Positions 8,056 through 16,225 are shown, counted from the first letter of the stretch. The stretch: DNA of 34,959 nucleotides from Streptomyces huasconensis (GCA_004010275.1 RBWT01000081.1:1-34959); one strand, 5' to 3'. Notes: a model not told the origin generated them from the sequence alone. A program made the numbers and translations.

Positions 8056-8092
8056 CGAGGGGCCCGTACCCCCATGGGATACGAGCCCCTCG
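8056..8092 (-). terminator. Hairpin downstream of the cold-shock gene
   Basis: CGAGGGGC..CGTA pairs with TACG.AGCCCCTCG across 8056-8092, with a short CCCCATGGGA apex. It begins about 33 bases after the csp stop on the minus strand and would also insulate the groEL2 promoter region. Confidence 0.7.
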
Positions 8093-8124
8093 CGATGCTT
8101 GCTTCGGTGGTCGATCGCGCCGAG

Positions 8125-8328
8125 CTAGACGGCGAGCTTGACCATGTCCGCCTGCGGACCCTTCTGGCCCTGCGAGATCTCGAACTCGACTCGCTGACCT
8201 TCTTCAAGGGTGCGGTAGCCGTCCATCTGGATCGCGCTGTAGTGGACGAAAACATCCGCACCACCGTCGACCGCGATGAAGCCGTACCCCTTCTCCGCGT
8301 TGAACCACTTGACGGTGCCCTGAGCCAT
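8125..8328 (-). CDS. Cold-shock protein, CspA family
   Basis: A 67-aa single-domain cold-shock protein with both RNA-binding motifs intact (KGYGFI as RNP1, VFVHYS as RNP2) and the family start MAQGTVKWFNAEKG. ATG 8328 is chosen over an upstream in-frame codon because AGGGGAG lies at the right distance and the family begins MAQGTVKWF. Such proteins bind single-stranded RNA/DNA and act as RNA chaperones. Streptomyces encode several (scoF-type); I cannot say which paralogue this is. Its leader contains a hairpin at 8391-8412. It lies in the same orientation as groEL2 but has its own terminator. Confidence 0.95.
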   Translation of the reverse strand: MAQGTVKWFNAEKGYGFIAVDGGADVFVHYSAIQMDGYRTLEEGQRVEFEISQGQKGPQADMVKLAV

Positions 8329-8681
8329 GCCTAACTCCCCTATTACTGGCCCTTGCACAGACCCGCACTTCGCGGACCCGGGTCAGACCTCACCCCCCAT
8401 TGGTTGGGGGTGTGCGCCGGAACGCGTCGACCGCCGCTGAATGTATCTGCCCAACTGCCCTCTGCAACAGGTCAATCGGACGAGAATTCTGGGCATGCCG
8501 GATCGGCGATATGCGGAGAGTCCGCCATGATCCAGGGCAAGTCGGGCCCGGCAAATGCCACGAAAGGCTCAAAGGGGCGGCTCGCTTTGGCTGTTTCTTG
8601 TCGGCTCCCGGCCGACTTCGTATATGCGCTCGGCACAAACGGCGAAACAGCATTCCCAACTGTATCGCGATCAACCATGCA
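8329..8681. promoter_or_regulatory. Intergenic region upstream of csp, with leader hairpin
   Basis: This 353-base stretch holds the csp promoter and leader. CACCCCC (8391-8397) pairs with GGGGGTG (8406-8412), a hairpin 63-84 bases before the csp start, possibly a cold-responsive leader structure. Open frames cross the region on both strands, but none has family features I recognise, and I do not call a gene. Confidence 0.45.
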
Positions 8682-8719
8682 GAATTGCCCCCTCCGTTTG
8701 TCGGCGGAGAGGGCAATTC
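8682..8719 (-). terminator. Terminator of the thrC-cysO operon
   Basis: GAATTGCCCcCTCCG pairs with CGGAGaGGGCAATTC (8682-8696 with 8705-8719) around an 8-base loop, with one mismatch. It starts 52 bases after the cysO stop on the minus strand. Confidence 0.8.
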
Positions 8720-8770
8720 GGGTTACGCAGAGAAGTTGCAGAAACGGATCACCAGCGGATCGTCAACGGC

Positions 8771-9046
8771 TCAGCCGCCGGCGACCGCCGGGATGATCGA
8801 CACGCCCGCGCCGTCCGGCGTGGCCGTCTCCAGGCCCTGCTCGAACCGGACGTCGTCGTCATTGACGTACACGTTCACGAAGCGGCGCAGCTTGCCCTGG
8901 TCGTCCAGGACGCGGGCGGCGATCCCGGTGTGGTTCTTCTCCAGATCGGCGATGACCTCACCAAGGGTCGCCCCCTCGGCGACGACCTCGGCCTGCCCGC
9001 CGGTGTAGGTACGAAGGATGGTGGGAATCCGGACATTGACGCTCAT
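8771..9046 (-). CDS. cysO: MoaD/ThiS-family sulfur-carrier protein, CysO-like
   Basis: A 91-aa ubiquitin-fold sulfur carrier ending in the required VAGG. The Gly-Gly C-terminus is adenylated and converted to a thiocarboxylate that donates sulfur. The sequence VNVRIPTILRTYTGGQ...FVNVYVNDDDVRF...GAGVSIIPAVAGG closely resembles mycobacterial CysO, which supplies sulfur for cysteine synthesis by CysM with the protease Mec. Neither partner is adjacent here; thrC lies upstream on the same strand, 111 bases away. ATG 9046 (AAGG at 8 bases) is preferred to GTG 9055. Being downstream of a SAM-riboswitch gene fits a sulfur-metabolism role. Confidence 0.85.
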   Translation of the reverse strand: MSVNVRIPTILRTYTGGQAEVVAEGATLGEVIADLEKNHTGIAARVLDDQGKLRRFVNVYVNDDDVRFEQGLETATPDGAGVSIIPAVAGG

Positions 9047-9074
9047 GGGGTTCACCTTCGAGATACGGGAGTGA

Positions 9075-9131
9075 GCGCCCCGTCAGGGGCGCGGGGAACT
9101 GCGCGACCGGCCACGACGGCCCCGCAGCCGG
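9075..9131. repeat. Dispersed GC-rich repeat, copy A
   Basis: GCGCCCCGTCAGGGGCGC hairpin followed by GGGGAACTGCGCGA and ending in GCAGCCGG. The same core occurs at 26253, 26330 and, inverted, at 26409. It separates thrC from cysO. Confidence 0.8.
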
Positions 9132-9157
9132 AAAGGAAAGCTCAGGCCCTACGGCGG

Positions 9158-10453
9158 TTAACCGGCCAGCCCCGCGGAGCGAAACGCCTCAAGGCTCGGC
9201 TTGATCGTCGCGGTGGCCTGCGAAGTCTCAGCGACAGCGTCCAGCGTCTTCAGGCCATCCCCCGTGTTCAGCACCACCGTGGTGAGCGCCGGGTCGATGA
9301 GCCCCGCCTCGATCAGCTTCTTCGTGACGCCCACCGTCACACCCCCGGCGGTCTCCGCGAAGATGCCCTCCGTCCGCGCGAGCAGCTTGATCGCGTCGAC
9401 GACCTGCTCGTCGTTCACGTCCTCCACCGCCCCGCCCGTGCGGCGCGCGATGTCCAGCACGTACGGCCCGTCGGCGGGGTTGCCGATGGCCAGCGACTTG
9501 GCGATGGTGTTCGGCTTCTGGGGGCGCACCACGTCGTGCCCGGCCTTGAACGCGGCCGAGACGGGCGAGCAGCCTTCCGCCTGGGCGCCGAAGATCTTGT
9601 AGGGCTTGTCGGCGACGAGGCCGAGCGCGATCAGCTCCTTGAGCCCCTTGTCGATCTTCGTGAGCTGCGACCCGGAGGCGATGGGGACGACCAGCTGGTC
9701 GGGCAGCTCCCAGCCGAGCTGCTCGCAGATCTCGTACGCGAGGGTCTTGGAACCCTCGCCGTAGTACGGCCGGAGGTTGACGTTGACGAAGCCCCAGCCC
9801 TCGCCCAGCGGGTCGCCGATCAGCTCGGAGCAGAAGCGGTTCACGTCGTCGTAGTTGCCCTCGATGCCGACCAGCTCGCCGCCGTAGACCGCGGCCATGA
9901 CGACCTTGCCCTGCTCCAGGTCGTGCGGGATGAACACGCAGGAGCGGAAGCCGGCGCGGGCGGCGGCGGCGCCGACGGCGCCCGCGAGGTTGCCGGTGGA
10001 GGAGCAGGAGAGCGTGGTGAAGCCGAAGGCCCTGGCCGCCTCCAGCGCCTGCGCGACGACACGGTCCTTGAAGGAGTGCGTGGGGTTGCCGGAGTCGTCC
10101 TTGACGAACAACTTGCCCTGCTCGACGCCGAGTTCGCGCGCGAGGTTGTCGGCCTTGACGAGCTTGGTCCAGCCGGGGTTGAGGTTCGGCTTGTCGGCGA
10201 CGTCGGCGGGGACGGGGAGCAGCGGGGCGTAGCGCCAGATGTTGGCGGGGCCGGCCTCGATCCGCTTGCGGAGGGCTTCCGGGTCGCCGAGGGGCAGGTC
10301 GTACGCGACTTCGAGGGGGCCGAAACACTCGGCGCAGGCGAAGATCGGGCCGAGCGGGAACTTGGTGCCGCACTCACGGCAGGAGAGGCCGGAGGCAGGC
10401 CCGAGGTCGACGGAAGGGGTGGTGCTCTGGGTGGCGACGGTCTGCACAGCCAT
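9158..10453 (-). CDS. thrC: Threonine synthase
   Basis: A 431-aa PLP enzyme converting O-phosphohomoserine to threonine in the cytoplasm. The PLP lysine is K129 in NPTHSFKDRV, and the phosphate-binding and Ser/Gly-rich loops (SCSSTGNLAGAVGAAAARAG; VVPIASGSQLTK) are present. The N-terminus carries a zinc-knuckle-like Cys pair set (C25-x2-C28, C40-x2-C43), common in this actinobacterial type. ATG 10453 is preferred over the upstream ATG at 10477, which lies inside the riboswitch P1 stem; AAAGGG lies 10 bases before it. Threonine synthase competes with methionine synthesis for O-phosphohomoserine, and a SAM-I riboswitch precedes it. The operon continues into cysO. Confidence 0.96.
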   Translation of the reverse strand: MAVQTVATQSTTPSVDLGPASGLSCRECGTKFPLGPIFACAECFGPLEVAYDLPLGDPEALRKRIEAGPANIWRYAPLLPVPADVADKPNLNPGWTKLVKADNLARELGVEQGKLFVKDDSGNPTHSFKDRVVAQALEAARAFGFTTLSCSSTGNLAGAVGAAAARAGFRSCVFIPHDLEQGKVVMAAVYGGELVGIEGNYDDVNRFCSELIGDPLGEGWGFVNVNLRPYYGEGSKTLAYEICEQLGWELPDQLVVPIASGSQLTKIDKGLKELIALGLVADKPYKIFGAQAEGCSPVSAAFKAGHDVVRPQKPNTIAKSLAIGNPADGPYVLDIARRTGGAVEDVNDEQVVDAIKLLARTEGIFAETAGGVTVGVTKKLIEAGLIDPALTTVVLNTGDGLKTLDAVAETSQATATIKPSLEAFRSAGLAG

Positions 10454-10472
10454 GGAGGCGAGGCCCTTTCTC

Positions 10473-10598
10473 CTCATCTTCCCCGCGGCGCATCTCGCCG
10501 CGAGACGGAATTGGCACCTTCCCCACCGTGACCTCGCGGTCGGCGGGAGGGTTGCCGGGGCTTCAACGGGCCGTATCCCTCTGCCCCTCTGGATGAGC
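10473..10598 (-). ncRNA. SAM-I (S-box) riboswitch upstream of thrC
   Basis: Read on the minus strand, the hallmarks appear in order: P1 left arm CTCATC, CAGAGGGGCAGAGGGA, GGCCC-GTTGAAGCCCCGGCAACC, a variable P3 stem, GGTGCCAATTCC, the P4 stem (CGCGGCG..CGCCGCG), then GAAGATGAG closing P1. These are the conserved SAM-binding core residues of the S-box class. The closing strand GATGAG runs directly into AGGAGAAAGGG ahead of the thrC start, so SAM-dependent folding could mask the ribosome-binding region. Control by translation initiation is therefore likelier than by a terminator, for which no U-rich stem is seen. Confidence 0.93.
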
Positions 10599-10732
10599 GG
10601 TATTCGATTGTGACGCCCGGGCCCCCGACATGCGATGGTCACCGGCGTTGTCCAAGACTGTAACCGAAGCCCTGGACGCTTGAGATAGTCGTCCGAACCG
10701 CGAGATGGATCACATACGGGAGGACCCTCACC

Positions 10733-11677
10733 GTGCTGGAAGAGGTCGAGCGCTGGCTGAACAGGCGTTCCTGGTCGGTCGCCGACCGCCCCTTGGACCG
10801 GCTCGTCGCCGCCAAGCGGGCGTCCGGCGCGACGGTGAGCGTCGTGCTGCCCGCCCTCGACGAACAGGAGACGGTCGGCGCGATCGTCGCCGAGATCCGC
10901 CGCGCGCTGATGGAACGCGTCCCGCTCGTCGACGAGCTGGTGGTGATCGACTCCGGCTCGTCGGACCGCACGGCCGAGGTGGCGCGGGAGGCCGGTGCCA
11001 AGGTCGTGCGCCGCGACGAGATACTGCCGCGCATCGCGCCGCTCCCCGGCAAGGGCGAGGTGCTGTGGCGGTCGCTGCTGGTGACGAGCGGCGACATCGT
11101 GGCGTTCGTCGACGCGGACCTCAGGGAGTTCTCCGCCGACTTCGTCTCGGGGATCGTCGGCCCGCTGCTGACCGACCCCGACGTGGCGTTCGTCAAGGCG
11201 ATGTACGACCGGCCGCTCGGCGAGGCCGCCGGTCAGGGCGGCCGGGTCACGGAGCTGATGGCGCGCCCGCTGCTGAACATGCACTGGCCGCGGCTGGCCG
11301 GTTTCGTGCAGCCGCTCGGCGGCGAGTACGCGGCCCGCAGGTCCCTCCTGGAGCGGCTGCCGTTCCCCGTCGGGTACGGCGTGGAACTGGGGCTGCTCGT
11401 GGACGCGCTGCACACGGTGGGCCTGGACGCGCTGGCGCAGGTCGACGTGGGGGTGCGCAAACACCGCCACCAGGACGGACAGGCGCTCGGGCGGATGGCG
11501 GCGGCGATCTACCGCACGGCCCAGGTGCGGCTCGCGCGCGGACATCTCGTACGGCCCGAACTGACGCAGTTCGAGCGGGGCGAGCGCGGCTTCGTGCCGC
11601 GCAGTCACGCCGTGGACACCGAGGAACGGCCGCCCATGACCGGCATCGCGGAGTACGCGCACCGACGCGTGGCGTGA
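10733..11677 (+). CDS. gpgS: Glucosyl-3-phosphoglycerate synthase (GT81)
   Basis: A 314-aa retaining glycosyltransferase of the GT-A fold, starting at GTG 10733 behind GGGAGGA. The nucleotide-sugar binding start VSVVLPALDEQETVG, the acidic motif VIDSGSSDRT and the metal-binding DAD in VAFVDADLREF are intact. The late segment LNMHWPRLAGFVQPLGGEYAARR and the closing KHRHQD match the mycobacterial GpgS type. The enzyme makes glucosyl-3-phosphoglycerate, precursor of glucosylglycerate or methylglucose polysaccharides. Its neighbours otsA and otsB make trehalose, so the locus groups two compatible-solute/glucan precursor routes. Confidence 0.88.
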   Translation: MLEEVERWLNRRSWSVADRPLDRLVAAKRASGATVSVVLPALDEQETVGAIVAEIRRALMERVPLVDELVVIDSGSSDRTAEVAREAGAKVVRRDEILPRIAPLPGKGEVLWRSLLVTSGDIVAFVDADLREFSADFVSGIVGPLLTDPDVAFVKAMYDRPLGEAAGQGGRVTELMARPLLNMHWPRLAGFVQPLGGEYAARRSLLERLPFPVGYGVELGLLVDALHTVGLDALAQVDVGVRKHRHQDGQALGRMAAAIYRTAQVRLARGHLVRPELTQFERGERGFVPRSHAVDTEERPPMTGIAEYAHRRVA

Positions 11678-11730
11678 GCCACCGGGGACCGCACGTTTGC
11701 CCGCCCCCCGGACGGGCTACGTTTTGGCAC

Positions 11731-13148
11731 ATGGTGTCCGAATCGGCTACGGCAACAGCAGCACAGGTACTCGTCGCGTCCAACCGCGGCCCCGTCTCGT
11801 ACACGGTGGGCGAGGACGGTGAGCTGACCGCCCGGCGCGGCGGCGGCGGACTCGTCTCCGGACTGAGCGCCATCGGTGACCGACGCGGGCGCCTGTGGGT
11901 GTGCGCGGCGCTCGGCGAGGGCGACGGGAGGCGGTGCGGCGGCGGCGTCGGCGAGCGGGCGTGCGGATGCTCGACATCGACGCGGGCTCGCGGGAGGGCG
12001 TGCACGCCGCCGCGTACAACGGCATCGCCAACTCGGTCCTGTGGTTCGTCCACCACATGCTGTACCAGACGCCCCTGGAACCGGTCTTCGGCCCGGAGTT
12101 CCGGGCGCAGTGGGCGGCGTACGAGACGTACAACCGGGCGTTCGCGGAGGCGCTGGCGGCCGAGGCGGCGCCCGGCGCGGCGGTCCTCGTGCAGGACTAC
12201 CACCTGACGCTGGTCCCGGGGATGCTGCGCGAGCTGCGCGAGGACCTGCGGATCGGCCACTTCTCGCACACGCCGTGGGCGCCCGCCGACTACTTCCGGA
12301 TGCTGCCGGACGACGTGGCGGAACAGGTGCTGCGCGGCATGCTCGGCGCGGACCGGCTCGGGTTCCTCACCAACCGCTGGGCGGACGCCTTCACGGAGTG
12401 CTGCGTGCGCGTGCTCGGCGGGACGTCGGGGACGCGGATCGGGGTGCACGGCCTGGGCGCCGACGCCGACTTCCTGCGGGAGCGCTCGCGGCGCGAGGAC
12501 GTCGAGGAGCGCATGGCGACGCTGCGCGGGCAGGTGGGCGAGGGCCGCAAGACCATCGTGCGGGTGGACAGGACCGAACTGTCCAAGAACATCGTGCGCG
12601 GCCTGCACGCCTACCGGGAGCTGCTGGAGACCCGCCCCGAGTGGCGCGAGCGGGTCGTCCACGTCGCGTTCGCCTACCCCTCGCGGCAGGACCTCGCGGT
12701 GTACCGCGACTACACGGCGGAGGTCTCGCGCGTCGCTGAGCAGATCAACGCGGAGTTCGGTACGCCCGGCTGGACCCCGGTCCTCCTCCACGTCGACGAC
12801 GACTTCGCCCGCTCGCTCGCGGCGTACCGCCTCGCGGACGTGGCGCTGGTCAACCCCATCCGCGACGGCATGAACCTCGTCGCGAAGGAGGTGCCGGTGG
12901 TCTCCGACGAGGGGTGCGCGCTGGTGCTCTCGCGGGAGGCGGGGGCGTACGAGGAGCTGGGCGAGGACGCGCTGGCGGTCAACCCCTACGACACCTCGGC
13001 CACGGCGGAGGCGTTGCACGCCGGCCTCTCGATGCCGCCCGGTGAGCGCGCCGAACGCACGAAGCGCCTCGCGGCGGCGGCGACGGCACTGCCCCCGGCC
13101 CGGTGGTTCCTGGACCAGCTCCACGCCCTGACGGACGACGCCGTCTAG
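11731..13148 (+). pseudogene. otsA: Trehalose-6-phosphate synthase, frame broken once near 11925
   Basis: A GT20 trehalose-phosphate synthase joining UDP/GDP-glucose and glucose-6-phosphate. The start MVSESATATAAQVLVASNRGPVSYTV...RRGGGGLVSGL is in one frame; from about EAVRRRRRAGVRMLDIDAGS the match continues in another frame to the stop. A single missing base near 11925 (GAGGGCGACGGGAGGCGG; restoring one C gives EGDREAVR) repairs it. The rest is complete: VQDYHLTLVPGMLR, FSHTPWAP, VDRTELSKNIVRGLHAY and RDGMNLVAKE are intact. I think sequence error is likelier than a true pseudogene. TACGTT lies 7 bases before the ATG, as in a leaderless promoter. Confidence 0.85.
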
Positions 13149-13163
13149 GGCCGCGGCCGCCGC

Positions 13164-13577
13164 CTATTCGGCGCGCTCGGGCCAGACGGGGCCCCGGTCG
13201 GTCCAGACGACGCCCTTGTTGCGGCAGAGGCAGAAGGGGTGGCCGATGGGGTCGGTGTAGACCCGGAAGCCGTAGCCGTCCGGGTCTGCACAGTCCCGTC
13301 GCAGCGTCGCGCCGAGGGCCAGGACGCGGCGCTGTTCGGCCTCGATGTCGTCGACCTCGAAGTCGAGGTGGAACTGCTTGGGGTGCTCGCTGTCGGGCCA
13401 CTGCGGGGCGCGGTACTCCTCCACCTGGATGAAGGCCAGTTCGATGTCGCCGAACTGGATGCCGGCCCAGTGCTCGTTGCTGCTCTCCTTGACCGGGAGC
13501 CCTGTCACGTCGGCGTAGAAGGCCGCCAGCTTCATCGTGTCCGGGCAGTCGATGATGAAGTCGGTGAGTCGTAGCAT
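13164..13577 (-). CDS. VOC-family (glyoxalase/bleomycin-resistance fold) protein
   Basis: A 137-aa single-gene VOC protein with paired beta-alpha-beta-beta-beta modules: LTDFIIDCPDTMKLAAFYADVTGLPV at the start, FHLDFEVDDIEAEQRRVLALGA in the middle and FRVYTDPIGHPFCLC near the end. The family binds small hydrophobic or electrophilic ligands, often through a metal; nothing here fixes the substrate. The close of module two (DPIGHPFCL) is the usual Streptomyces 'VOC family protein' type. CAAGAT lies 6 bases before the ATG with no ribosome-binding site, so it may be leaderless. It lies between otsA and otsB but reads with otsB. Confidence 0.85.
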   Translation of the reverse strand: MLRLTDFIIDCPDTMKLAAFYADVTGLPVKESSNEHWAGIQFGDIELAFIQVEEYRAPQWPDSEHPKQFHLDFEVDDIEAEQRRVLALGATLRRDCADPDGYGFRVYTDPIGHPFCLCRNKGVVWTDRGPVWPERAE

Positions 13578-13610
13578 CCGGTGATCTTGCCACAGGGCCC
13601 GGTCGCACGG

Positions 13611-14489
13611 TCAGGTCGCGGGCAGGGCGGCGGTGAGCGAGGCGAGCAGGTTCACCACTCCCGCCGGCCCGTCCACCACCAGGTCGGCGCGGTCGGAGAG
13701 TTCCGTCACCTCCGCGCTGCCGCTGCACACCAGCAGGCCCGCGACGCCGTCCGAGCGGAGTTTCTCCACCGCGGCGAACGCGGGGAGGTCGCCCAGGTCG
13801 TCGCCCGCGTAGAGCACGGACTCCGCGCCCACCTCGCGCAGGTACGCGGCGAGGGCCACGCCCTTGTCCATGCCGGGCGGGCGCAGTTCGAGGACCATGC
13901 GGCCCGGCTCGACGATCAGGCCGTGCCGGTGCGCCAGCTCGGTGAGCGGGGCGCGCAGGGTGTCGTAGGCGGCCTGCGGGTCCTGCGCGCGGCGCGTGTG
14001 GACGGCGAGGGCGCGGCCCTTCTCCTCGATCCAGGTGCCGCGCCAGGCGCCGATCGTGTCCAGGAAGCCGGGCAGTTCGGCGCGGACGGCCGCCACGCCG
14101 GGGTGCGCCTCGGCGGCCTGGACGGTGCCGGTGACCGCGTCCCACCGCTCGGCGCCGTAGTGCCCGAGGACCACGAGGTGGTCGAGGCCGGGGACGCCCG
14201 CGAAGCCGCCGTAGCGCACGGCGACGCCCGCCGGGCGGCCGGTGACCACCGCGGCGGACCGCAGGCGTGGGGCGAGGGCGGCGAGCGCGGGCACGGCGTC
14301 CGGGTGGGCGCGGGCCTGCTCGGGGTCGGCCACGATCGGGGCGAGCGTGCCGTCGAAGTCGAGGGCCACGACGCCCGTTCGGGCCGCGCGAGCAGCGCGG
14401 CGAGGCCCGACACGGCCTGCCGCCGTCACGGGCTCCGGCAGTGCGGGACGCCCGTGCCGGTCGGGCTGTGCGTACGTAGGGTCACCCAT
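13611..14489 (-). CDS. otsB: Trehalose-6-phosphate phosphatase, with a short out-of-frame patch
   Basis: A 292-aa HAD-superfamily phosphatase that removes phosphate from the OtsA product. HAD motif I is DFDGTLAPI, motif II lies around VVTGR, and motif III/IV is PPGMDKGVAL...YAGDDLGDLPAF. Residues about 27-39 (VGPRRAARAARTG) do not resemble the family, but the neighbouring frame over the same bases reads SGLAALLARPERA, the expected segment. One extra G and one missing G about 35 bases apart (near 14405 and 14372) would give this. The rest of the protein is normal. Confidence 0.9.
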   Translation of the reverse strand: MGDPTYAQPDRHGRPALPEPVTAAGRVGPRRAARAARTGVVALDFDGTLAPIVADPEQARAHPDAVPALAALAPRLRSAAVVTGRPAGVAVRYGGFAGVPGLDHLVVLGHYGAERWDAVTGTVQAAEAHPGVAAVRAELPGFLDTIGAWRGTWIEEKGRALAVHTRRAQDPQAAYDTLRAPLTELAHRHGLIVEPGRMVLELRPPGMDKGVALAAYLREVGAESVLYAGDDLGDLPAFAAVEKLRSDGVAGLLVCSGSAEVTELSDRADLVVDGPAGVVNLLASLTAALPAT

Positions 14490-14508
14490 GGGCCCGACCT
14501 TAACCGCG

Positions 14509-14742
14509 TCAGCGCTCCTCGCGCCGCGACTCCCGGACCCGGCGGAGCCGATTGACCGTAATCGGGTCGTGCGCGAGGGCCCGCGGGTCGTCGAGAAGGG
14601 CGTTCAGGAGCTGGTAGTAGCGCACCGGCACCATGCCCAGCTCCTCCCGGACGGCGCGTTCCTTCGCGCCGGGGCCCGGCCAGTCACGCCGCTCCAGGGC
14701 GAGGACGGCCCGGTCCCGCGCGGAGAGTTCCTCTTCGGTCAT
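14509..14742 (-). CDS. DUF3263 domain protein
   Basis: A 77-aa protein with the DUF3263 pattern: LSARDRAVLALERRDWPGPGAKERAVREELGMVPVRYYQLLNALLDDPRALAHDPITVNRLRR. This is a helix-turn-helix-like fold seen widely in actinobacteria (about 75-100 aa) and often named a hypothetical DNA-binding protein. It starts 9 bases after the stop of the upstream sugar-binding lipoprotein, with no clear ribosome-binding site, so it may be translated by coupling. Function unknown. Confidence 0.85.
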   Translation of the reverse strand: MTEEELSARDRAVLALERRDWPGPGAKERAVREELGMVPVRYYQLLNALLDDPRALAHDPITVNRLRRVRESRREER

Positions 14743-14751
14743 GCCGTCACG

Positions 14752-16017
14752 CTATTCCGCGTTCTCCGCGGTCGCCGCCTTGCTCTGGATCTGGCCGAGG
14801 ACCATGGAGGGGTTGCCGTTCCTCGTGACGGTCTTGCCGATGTTGTTCTTGATGTCGGCGGAGACCTGCGCCCACGACGTCTTGCCCACCGGGTAGAGCT
14901 GGGAGGTCGGCAGCTCCTTGAGGAACTTGCCCAGCTCGGTGTGGCCGCGGTCCTTGGCCATCGCGTCGAACGCGGAGGTCGTCACCGGCAGGATGTCGTA
15001 CTCGTTGGAGAACTCGAGCACGTTCTTCTTGCTGTAGACGAAGTCGAGGAACTTGCCGGCCTCCTTGCGGTGGCCGTTCTGCTTGAACGCCATCATCCAG
15101 TCGGCGACACCCATCGTGGCCCGCGGCTTGCCGTTGATGCCGGGCGCCGGCACCATGCCGAACTTCACGCCCTTCTTGGCGGCCATCTTCATCAGCGTCG
15201 GGTGGCCGTTGAGCATGCCGACCTCGCCGCGCGAGAACGCCGCGAACGCCTCGGCGCGGTTCATCCGACCGGGCGCCTTCGGCCCGGTCAGCCCCTTGCC
15301 GACCAGCTCGTCGCGGAGCCAGGAGAACGTCTTGGCGTTCTGCTTGGAGTCGATGTCGTACGAGCCGACGTTGTCGGTGTAACCGCCGCCGCCGCTCAGC
15401 ATCCACATCAGCGTCTCGGCGGGCGCCTCCTCGGGGCCCAGCGGCAGCGCGTACGGGATCTTCACGCCGCGCGCCTTGAGGGCCTTCGCGGCGGACTGGA
15501 GCTGGCTCCAGCTCTGCGGCGGGGTGAGGTTCGCGTCCTTGAAGAGCTTGGTGTTGTAGAAGAGCAGGCGCGTGGAGGAGGCGAACGGCATGCCGTACTG
15601 GATGCGCTTGACCTCGCCCGCCTGGGAGAGCGGGGCCATGAAGTCGGCCTGGGTGGCGATGGAGAGCAGTTCGTCGGCCTCGTAGAGCTTGCCCTGCGCG
15701 GCGTAGTCGGCGTACGCGCCGATCTGCGCCAGGTCGGGGGCGTCGCCCTTCTTGACCATCTCCTTGACCTCGCGGTCCACGTCGTTCCAGGACAGGACGG
15801 TGACGTCGACCTTGATGCCGGGGTTCTCGGCCTCGAAGGCCTTGCTGAGCCTGTCCCAGTACTTCTTGGAACTGTTGGCCGCGGAGTCGCCGTAGTCGGC
15901 GGCCACCAGCTTGAGGGTGACGTCGCCGGAGTCGCCGGAACCACCGCAGCCGGCGAGTACGCCCGCCATGCCCAGTACGGCCACCGCCGCGGTCAGTCCT
16001 GTCACGCGCCGCTGCAC
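14752..16017 (-). CDS. Extracellular sugar-binding lipoprotein (ABC transporter type, orphan)
   Basis: A 421-aa family 1 solute-binding lipoprotein. GTG 16017 gives a lipoprotein signal peptide (VQRRVTGLTAAVAVLGMAGVLAGC) with lipobox LAGC. The mature part has the family layout (VTLKLVAADYG, FEAENPGIKVDVTVLSWND, FASSTRLLFYNTKLF, a C-terminal AVQ-type tail). No permease or ATPase gene lies nearby, so it must use transporter parts encoded elsewhere. A DasR-type palindrome at 16114-16129 and the divergent SIS gene suggest an amino-sugar or chitin-related ligand; this is inference. The DUF3263 gene follows it directly. Confidence 0.9.
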   Translation of the reverse strand: MQRRVTGLTAAVAVLGMAGVLAGCGGSGDSGDVTLKLVAADYGDSAANSSKKYWDRLSKAFEAENPGIKVDVTVLSWNDVDREVKEMVKKGDAPDLAQIGAYADYAAQGKLYEADELLSIATQADFMAPLSQAGEVKRIQYGMPFASSTRLLFYNTKLFKDANLTPPQSWSQLQSAAKALKARGVKIPYALPLGPEEAPAETLMWMLSGGGGYTDNVGSYDIDSKQNAKTFSWLRDELVGKGLTGPKAPGRMNRAEAFAAFSRGEVGMLNGHPTLMKMAAKKGVKFGMVPAPGINGKPRATMGVADWMMAFKQNGHRKEAGKFLDFVYSKKNVLEFSNEYDILPVTTSAFDAMAKDRGHTELGKFLKELPTSQLYPVGKTSWAQVSADIKNNIGKTVTRNGNPSMVLGQIQSKAATAENAE

Positions 16018-16113
16018 AGCTGTCCCACCCTCATTGCCTTCGCGTACCGGGGCTTGACCGCCCCACCGCTGTCGAACTGCGATTTTCCCCCGAGTTTCCC
16101 CCGGGTCCGAACA

Positions 16114-16129
16114 CAAGGTCTACACCAGC
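16114..16129. promoter_or_regulatory. DasR-type dre operator in the SBP/SIS divergent promoter
   Basis: The 12-base core AGGTCTACACCA (16116-16127) matches 10 of 12 positions of the dre core TGGTCTAGACCA. It lies about 100 bases from both divergent starts. DasR is the GntR regulator of GlcNAc/chitin genes in Streptomyces, released by GlcN-6-P. Confidence 0.65.
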
Positions 16130-16225
16130 CCAGTATCACTTGTGCAACGGACGCCCGTTGCAGCCCCGCCCCCGGCCTGCTAAGCACGTCACGTTCACGT
16201 CCCGCACGACGAGGAGCCTTGCCGC

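Noticed and set aside
8353..9008. Open frames in the csp upstream region as genes
   Set aside because: No ribosome-binding sites, no recognisable domains, mixed composition, and overlap with the hairpin terminator and cysO.
12210..12740. Possible second gene in the alternative frame of otsA
   Set aside because: The other frame has an Arg/Gly/Ala-rich antisense-like composition; the conserved OtsA motifs are all in one frame after the break.
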